DNA of 64,000 bases from Saturnia japonica (lineage: Eukaryota > Arthropoda > Insecta > Lepidoptera > Saturniidae), in NCBI GenBank assembly GCA_033032175.1, contig CM065304.1, forward strand, positions 17,236,001-17,300,000, given 5' to 3'. The translations under genes were made by a program, and so were the position numbers. Position 1 is the first letter of the stretch. Each line of letters begins with the position of its first letter. A model generated the notes under the pieces. The model was not told the origin of the DNA, did no database searches, and saw only the letters and a program-made list of their open reading frames with translations. This document shows positions 58,040-64,000 of this stretch, piece by piece.

Positions 58040-58365
58040 ACCGCCAAAATAAATTTCTACCCCTTTTTAACCTCGTTAGGGGATAAACTTCAATAAAACA
58101 CGACATCCATCAATTCGGTTAAAAAAGGTTATGCAAAATTTGAAGTAGATTGGACCAAGGAATTACCTTGTCCCATACAAACTTTGCTTCCCTTTTTCAC
58201 CCCCTTAGGGGTAGAATTTCAGGAAATCCTTTCTTATCGGTTGCCTATGTCATACAAAGAACACACCTTCCAAGGTTCAGGTCTATACGGTCAGCAGTTT
58301 AGGCTGTGCGTTGAATCGTCAGTCATTCAGGACAGGACAAAGCATTTTATATGTGTAGATAAGTA
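58040..58365 (+). repeat. Interspersed repeat with 'CACCCCCTTAGGGG' block
   Basis: CCCTTTTTAACCTCGTTAGG, GGTTATGCAAAATTTGAAG, TTTTTCACCCCCTTAGGGG, CACACCTTCCAAGGTTCAGG and GTTTAGGCTGTGCGTTGAAT end in GTCAGTCATTCAGGACAGGA and TATATGTGTAGAT. These are standard body and tail blocks of a lepidopteran repeat related to the 'CTAGCG..CCCGCGG' families. The reading frame inside is not a gene. Confidence 0.6.
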
Positions 58366-58439
58366 CCGATGTATTTAAATTTACGTTTTATAATTTTTCA
58401 CTATTTTTGGCAACTATAACTAATTCGATGTGTATTTTA

Positions 58440-58965
58440 TCACTTCTTTTTCTTGTTACCGTTATCCTACCTAAGTAGGTTCGGTACAATGTGTTTTCTT
58501 TCACTCTTCTTTATCAGCTGTCACCTCAGAATTCACATCTTTTATACACATATCATTCTTCACACAGTTCATCCATATCTTCTTCGGTCTCCTCTTCTTC
58601 TATATCTGTCCATCTTCACACTTAACATCCTTCTAGGTTATATGACTATCACACTTCTTACGGTAGCTCTAACCGGTGGTAGTGTTTTGACATTCATAAG
58701 TGCCTTCTTAGGGCCTAAATTGAATGAAAATTATTTTGAATTTGATCTAATATACTCATTCTGTATCATATCCATTATAGTAACAGCACCATTTATCTAC
58801 AATAACATTCATATATATGCCATATGTAATCTTCTTTCATCCGTCTGTTTCGATTATCACTTTTCAAATCCATTTGAGTTTATCATAAAACTATTTTTTC
58901 ATAAATATAAATACCAAGACATCTTAGTATGTCCATTTACCTACTCTATGAATTATGAATAATTT
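58440..58965 (-). mobile_element. LINE fragment, reverse-transcriptase C-terminus (minus strand)
   Basis: On the minus strand 58635-58440 encodes, with decay, the LINE tail 'DGYRRRGRPKKRWMDC...' followed by RDMC..., TADREEWK-like residues and a Thr-Asp-Pro-type end near CCGAACCTACTTAGG. The plus-strand landmarks TTACCGTTATCCTACCTAAG and TCAGCTGTCACCTCAGAATT recur in lepidopteran genomes in this arrangement. The plus-strand open frame of 169 codons (58453-58962), hydrophobic and T-rich, is the antisense of this element and not a membrane protein gene. The part beyond 58635 is assigned only by continuity. Confidence 0.55.
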
Positions 58966-59289
58966 AGAATTATGTTAGTGCAAGGTAATGCCTCCACTTA
59001 ATCTCTAAATGCATTCATTCGTGCCTCCATAACTTGCATTCACCTGCCAAGACCTTGGAATTCGTAATATAATTTTTGAATACATTGTCTAGCAGCGTCT
59101 AGCAGTATATATTTACATTAATATATGATTTTATAGACATATTATATTATGTCGGTTAAGCCTTGCTTGGAGATCTTATTTGTAAACTATAAACATCAAC
59201 AGATCCTTCAATTTTAAAAGTATATTACTCAATGAAATTTCTATGTGCTCTACCTCTCTTTAAAGCTCACCTTCCCCGAGGAGCTGTGA

Positions 59290-59380
59290 AAACCCTACTC
59301 ACCGCAGAAACATAACACCAGGTTATTTGGTTGATATCTTCTATAGGGCGGACTACCAGTCGGACTGCCCCAAGTAGAGA
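59290..59380 (+). repeat. Short repeat shared with 26690-26815
   Basis: CGCAGAAACATAACACCAGG, TTATTTGGTTGATATCTTCT, ATAGGGCGG and GTCGGACTGCCCCAAGTAG correspond to the copy at 26690-26815. Same orientation. Confidence 0.5.
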
Positions 59381-60410
59381 GAAGTCTTAAAGAGATAAAA
59401 CTGGACATTATCTATTGAAAACTCATTGTACTAATATAAAACTTTCGCGGGCGTAAGTATAAAAATTTAAGTTTTATTGCAATAGAGTGAATGGTTTAGA
59501 AACGAAAAGAGTACGCAAACAAATAAAGAATCATTCATTTTTATATAGATGAAATATAAATCTTGTTGTGCATAATATAAGCAAAGCGTAATAAGAAATT
59601 TCAATTATTTTGTTTAGAAACCAGAGGTATAATAATTATTGAGTAATATAAAGATTACATAAAATGCCTTAAACTTTAACTTATTTTTGTGTTTTAACCT
59701 GTTGGTGTAATATTTATTGCAGATAAACCAGACTTGCATACTTAACTGCGTACGAAACCGGTTTCGCATCAAAGTATTATAGCGGTCTCATTTAATCTGC
59801 AGTGTTGTTGTAGTACATACCCGTTTACTTGGTAGGTCCTGTAAGATTTATGGATAATAATAATACTTATGTATTTAGGCGTATCTCTTGGTATAGGTCA
59901 GCAGTTCGTTTCTGACAGGCATAAACTTGGTAAATCATGTATCTATTTTTAAAGTTTTCTTTTTTATTTAGGAATATTTATTGAAATAAAGTTTTTATTT
60001 TGCTTTCGAGCGAAATACTTATGATACTTTTAATTGTTAAAAGACTTTAAATACAAATTTTATATGATTAATGTAAAGTGGTGACAACATTTAACAGTCT
60101 ATATAAATATGTAGTAAGCAGCGTTTCTACAAGAAATATCGTATACTTAAACTTTATTTATATAGCACTCTTAATACAATACAACATAAATAGGTTTGAA
60201 TCATTTTTCAAACAGACTTTACTCTCAGATCAATGTTTTTAATATTATACCTTCATAGTGACTGTCAAACTAAATTAAATTGCGCTGCAGAATCGCTTTT
60301 GCGAGACGAACATAATATACCGATTTAATTTTCGATTCGAGTTTAAGGAAAAAACTTTTTTAGAAGATTTTGGTGTAAGTTATTATGGTCTAAATGTGGA
60401 GTTAACACTA
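59381..60410. other. No gene seen
   Basis: AT-rich; no recognised feature. Confidence 0.35.
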
Positions 60411-60439
60411 GCAGTTGCCAGGACGATAGGAACACAGAG

Positions 60440-60561
60440 TCAGTTTGCGAATGGCTAACAAGTTTGAGGGACGATTTCGTCATCGTCTGTCTCCGCGGCA
60501 TGGCACGGCGCCGCATTTTGTAGTCGCCCCGTTGTATTTTATTATACCTTGTGTGTCGTTG
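60440..60561 (+). promoter_or_regulatory. Second initiator + DPE promoter candidate with a 37-codon reading frame
   Basis: TCAGT at 60440-60444 is a perfect arthropod initiator. With its A (60442) as +1, bases +28 to +33 (60469-60474) read GGACGA, five of six positions of the downstream element RGWYVT. The block 60415-60540 is CpG-rich in an AT-rich region. An ATG at 60451 starts a short frame ending in TAA near 60564 (MANKFEGRFRHR...). It may be an alternative promoter inside the long intron, the start of an unseen transcript, or the internal promoter of a decayed LINE. The spacing match could be chance. Confidence 0.3.
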
Positions 60562-62025
60562 TAAATGTATAAAAATCGTTTATATCAATAATTATTTTAA
60601 TACATACATATGCATGTAAAAAGGAATTTTAAAACATTGAATGCATCACCTTAGCTATGTGAAAAAGTGTGGAAACTGAGAATATCCTACCAACGACCTT
60701 ATTGAGCTTAGTAACAGCTGCCCTTTTTGCTATTTGATTCTAACTTTAAAATAGAACAATTAGAGAAATAGTATCGAATATTATGTACAATATTTAAATG
60801 GTACGAATATCTGATATAGGTATACCTGTTACAATCTTATATTAGGTCTGCAATAACCATCACATTTCATAGTATATTATTTAGTTGAAGTGTTACTCTT
60901 TTCGTGTCATTGACTATAAGTCTATATTAATTGTCATAAGTATTTATTTTAAAATTTATTTATTGTACGTTTATACGGTAGAATTAATATTTGATGATCG
61001 GTGACATGAAATAGAAACAGCATAGTATGCGCTTGTGTTAGAACGAGATAGGCATACGAAACCATTTTCGTATGTGTTATCGGCCTGTATCAGCTTTCGT
61101 AAATCATGACCAATCTTAAACCTGCTTATTTTTTGCAAAATCTAAGATTATAAAGTGTACTTTAATTTTTCAGTAGACGTGTTTAATTGTGGTGTACTGT
61201 GTTAGATGTAACTCTTGTAAAAAAATCAACAAAATAATGAACTAGGTATTTACTTTTTGGCTTGGTTTTATTCAATCTATTGCCGATCTACTTATTATAC
61301 ATTGTCAGTAATTTTTGATAAGTCATTTCAATAATGAAAAAAATTAAAAGTTAAGTTCTAAATAATCGGCCATCATACACGATAATATTAGAAAGAAAAA
61401 TAAATCAAAATTATGGAAATATATTTCATACATCATAACTATTTAAGGAACTCATCTGACCGAAAAGTGAAAAGTCTTATTTTATAACAGCCCGCGTCAT
61501 CAGCATACAATATGGTAGACTGTAATGTTATGGTGTGTCTGTGTTACGTAACTTTTCCATTGTTTTCTTATTAGCGTAAATCAGCCAAATGATCTGAGCG
61601 TTGAAGACGTTTTAGTTCATTGCCTTGAGGTTTCTTTAAACAGAACTTTAATAAGAACAAACATCTAACCATTGTATTTTATACCATTAAGTTTAATGGT
61701 TTTTTTTTTAATTTATAAACGCGTTTTGATATTTAGATATATGTAAGATGTTGGCATAAATATAATATGAGTTTGATAAACCCCCAACAACGTTTAGCCG
61801 ATCAACATGAAAGTTGGTAGATAAGTATAGTATTTTTAATGGAAAAGGAATTAATACTATTCCTGAATGCAATAGGTGTCTCTGAGACTGAGTTATTGAA
61901 TACTGAATAGGACATAGCAACATCTGTGAGGCCAGATATTTCATACTTTTCTTGTAGAGGTTATTTTCTCAACTTTATTTTACGTTTAGTTTTTGGGTAT
62001 TTTACCAATTTTACGTATAAAGCAA
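60562..62025. other. No gene seen
   Basis: AT-rich; no exon or repeat family recognised. Minus-strand open stretch 61708-61944 has no domain. Confidence 0.35.
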
Positions 62026-62026
62026 T

Positions 62027-62110
62027 GATGCCTCAGTGGTAGCTAGTTCGTAGTCTCCATCAAAGTATTGGGTTGAAATCTTATTTGTCCTAGTTGTATC
62101 TGGCATTAAT
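62027..62110 (+). mobile_element. Possible tRNA-derived SINE head
   Basis: GATGCCTCAGTGGTAGCTAG looks like a tRNA 5' end with an A box (TGGTAGCTAGTT). About 45 bases later, GGGTTGAAATCTT resembles a B box. The acceptor-stem partner is absent, so it is not a tRNA gene. The body downstream is not recognised. Confidence 0.35.
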
Positions 62111-63689
62111 TGACTTGTACCGGAAGCTGTATTTGCTAAATGAGACTGAATTATATAATTTATAATTGTCATGTATCATTTTCGGCTACATCTTTACTTA
62201 AAAACAGAGAGTTTGAATACTAATGCTAGAGGTAAAAACGATGAAGGCCTACTGTACATTTTTGTATGATCTAAATTTTGTCTGGTACACATGGTACTTA
62301 TTTGTAAGCTCCTAATCAGACTATAAAAGCCACAAATTTGTTTAATCCTAACAAGAGTCGCATCTACAAAACATTAGACTTTAGTTACACATCTAAAGAC
62401 ACATAGTTCATAGATATAAATAATAAGACAAGAGATTATCTGATTAACTCTATTATTATCTTGAGATATTATACTACACGGTCTGGTGATTAAGAAATAA
62501 AAAAACAATGTTGCGGTATTCTGTTAATATTTTTAAAAGATACCAATGTAATAAACGTGTAATTTACCCGTGACCAATACTGCGAAACCATTAAAATTTT
62601 AAACAGGCCTTAACTAAAAAAAATGTCTCTTCATTATAATATTAAATACAAAAGTTTTAAAGTTAACAGTACATATTTTATATACTCGTAATATATGAAA
62701 TGATTATTCTGGCAAAATTATGAGAAAGAGTGGTATATATATTTAATCATCAGAAACATACAATTACAGTAGATCTACAAACATATGTGAAATATTGTTT
62801 GTCGCTTGGGTCTGAACAATTTTGACGATAAATTTTCGCTGTGTATTCTCTATTAACCTTACGAAACGGCTCCCGCTTAAGCTATTTCGCAAATGGTAAT
62901 AATAGCATACTAAAATGATTCAATTAGATTTTTGTTATAACCATATTATTAATCTATGATTATGCATATGAGTTAATAAGTTTGTATTTCTTGTAACATT
63001 TATATAATATGTACTTATATTAGAATGTATGGATGTTTAATGATATTATGATGCATGTGATATGATTTATAACATATTTATTTAATTAATATATTCATGT
63101 AGTATATAATAATTAATAAATATTACGATCAATATATTATATACAATTACATATCTATACATAGTATAAAGTAAAGTCGCTTCCCGATGTCTGTCTCTAT
63201 GTACGCTTTTTTAAACTACGCAGCGAATTTTAATGAGGTTCTCACTACTATTTAGAGAATTTTTTATCAAAAGTTTATATTTACAATACATTTCAATTAA
63301 GTTATTATATAGTATAGAAAATTCAATTATTTGTAATCAAGTCGTCAAAAAATGATTTTCAGGTGCAGTACATGACTTACGCTGGCTAAACCTTATGAGA
63401 TACATGAAAATATGTTCCATAGAATTGTAGTTCTTAAAAAGCATAGAGAAAAGTCCACGATGGTATATGTCTAACTCCTAAGGTTGACTCAGAGTAATCA
63501 TTTTTATCTTCAACATAATAATTAAAAATATTACGTTATTTGCGAAGCTATTTTCTCCAATTCAGTATTAATCTTTATCCAGATAAGTTTTTAAATTAAT
63601 TTGGCTATTTTATATAGATAAAAAATGTCCTTTACATTTTTCCATTTCAAAGAATTCCGTAGATATCATAAATTCAAAATTACACGCGA
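62111..63689. other. No gene seen
   Basis: AT-rich. A block at about 63170-63250 (AAAGTCGCTTCCCGATGTCT, GTCTCTATGTACGC, CGCAGCGAATTTTAATGAGG) resembles a common repeat motif in insect genomes but is short. Confidence 0.35.
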
Positions 63690-64000
63690 TCTAAAAAATC
63701 CCTCTCAGCAAAACCGGTAGCGGTCGGTTGGCCGGCACTCCCTACCTATGATGAATTGCTCATCACGAGCTAAGTGCAGTATTCGTAAATATGAAGTTAC
63801 ATAACATACCATCACGTCTGTATCCCCAAAGTGTTAGTAAGAGATGTACACCGACAGTTCGCCGAATATATTTTAGGTGTTATGTAACAGGGGGCCAGCC
63901 TATTGCCATTAATCGGGCATAAACCCGAACTCCGAGATGCTACTGAGAATTTCATAGCAAACCCCAATAAAACTGCTCGACCTGGGATCGAATTTAGGTC
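63690..64000 (-). mobile_element. tRNA-related SINE, different family, cut by the window end
   Basis: The plus strand ends GACCTGGGATCGAATTTAGG, the inverse of a pol III B box region (AATTCGATCCC). Before it come GGGGGCCAGCCTATTGCCAT, CGGGCATAAACCCGAACTCC and ACTGAGAATTTCATAGC, blocks familiar from a lepidopteran SINE ending in 'GACCCGGGAATCGAACCC'. It is oriented on the minus strand, with the tRNA-like head at or beyond 64000. Confidence 0.6.

Noticed and set aside
58453..58962. 169-codon plus-strand frame with hydrophobic, membrane-like segments
   Set aside because: The first half is the antisense of a LINE reverse-transcriptase tail on the minus strand, and the hydrophobicity follows from T-rich antisense sequence.
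62027..62110. tRNA gene
   Set aside because: A-box and B-box-like motifs are present, but acceptor and anticodon stems do not pair, so at most a SINE head.
1..64000. Prokaryote-type systems (operons, CRISPR, toxin-antitoxin, phage)
   Set aside because: Gene structure, introns and repeat content are those of an insect nuclear genome; no periodic spacer array or operon was seen.

Overview
The window looks like insect nuclear DNA, most probably from a moth or butterfly. It is AT-rich, genes have short exons with GT-AG introns, and it is packed with decayed interspersed repeats of kinds common in Lepidoptera (tRNA-derived SINEs, repeats headed 'ACTAGCTGTGCCC', the 'GGTTCCGTA...GGAACCC' repeat, jockey/CR1/RTE-type LINE tails, mariner-family elements). 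No species can be named. No rRNA, tRNA, CRISPR or viral gene was seen.

Positions 1-12,650 hold the only gene-dense part. A LINE 3' fragment (minus strand), an interspersed repeat and a 121-bp tandem array lead to a short exon at 3511-3689. This looks like the last exon of an unrecognised plus-strand gene. About 600 bp later begins a complete ten-exon plus-strand gene (4311-12520, 489 codons) for a galactose mutarotase (aldose 1-epimerase) family protein. By eye it has lost both catalytic residues (His and Glu) and two sugar-binding residues, and has gained an acidic N-terminal extension and a 50-residue acidic cassette encoded by one exon. It reads as a pseudoenzyme. Its introns carry an 780-bp foldback element, a SINE and another repeat.

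Positions 12,650-23,330 are intergenic: a dead DD34D mariner (minus), a repeat copy, and an almost intact-length but dead DD41D 'rosa-like' element with TA target sites (plus).

At 23,395-23,569 there is a TATA-less promoter candidate (initiator plus DPE), a 5'UTR, and a first coding exon encoding a 20-residue signal-peptide-like start that ends at a perfect donor site. No second exon was recognised, so the remaining 40 kb is probably its first intron, or intron plus intergenic DNA. It contains SINE copies, LINE fragments of at least four kinds, a nested LINE insertion, two copies of a hairpin element in opposite orientation, a non-autonomous hAT element with a perfect 8-bp target duplication, decayed tandem arrays, and a second initiator+DPE candidate at 60.44 kb.

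The strongest biological lead is the mutarotase-fold protein with a rebuilt active site and a frame-preserving acidic exon. Exon limits were set by eye from splice consensus, reading frame and family motifs. No alignment or database search was run.
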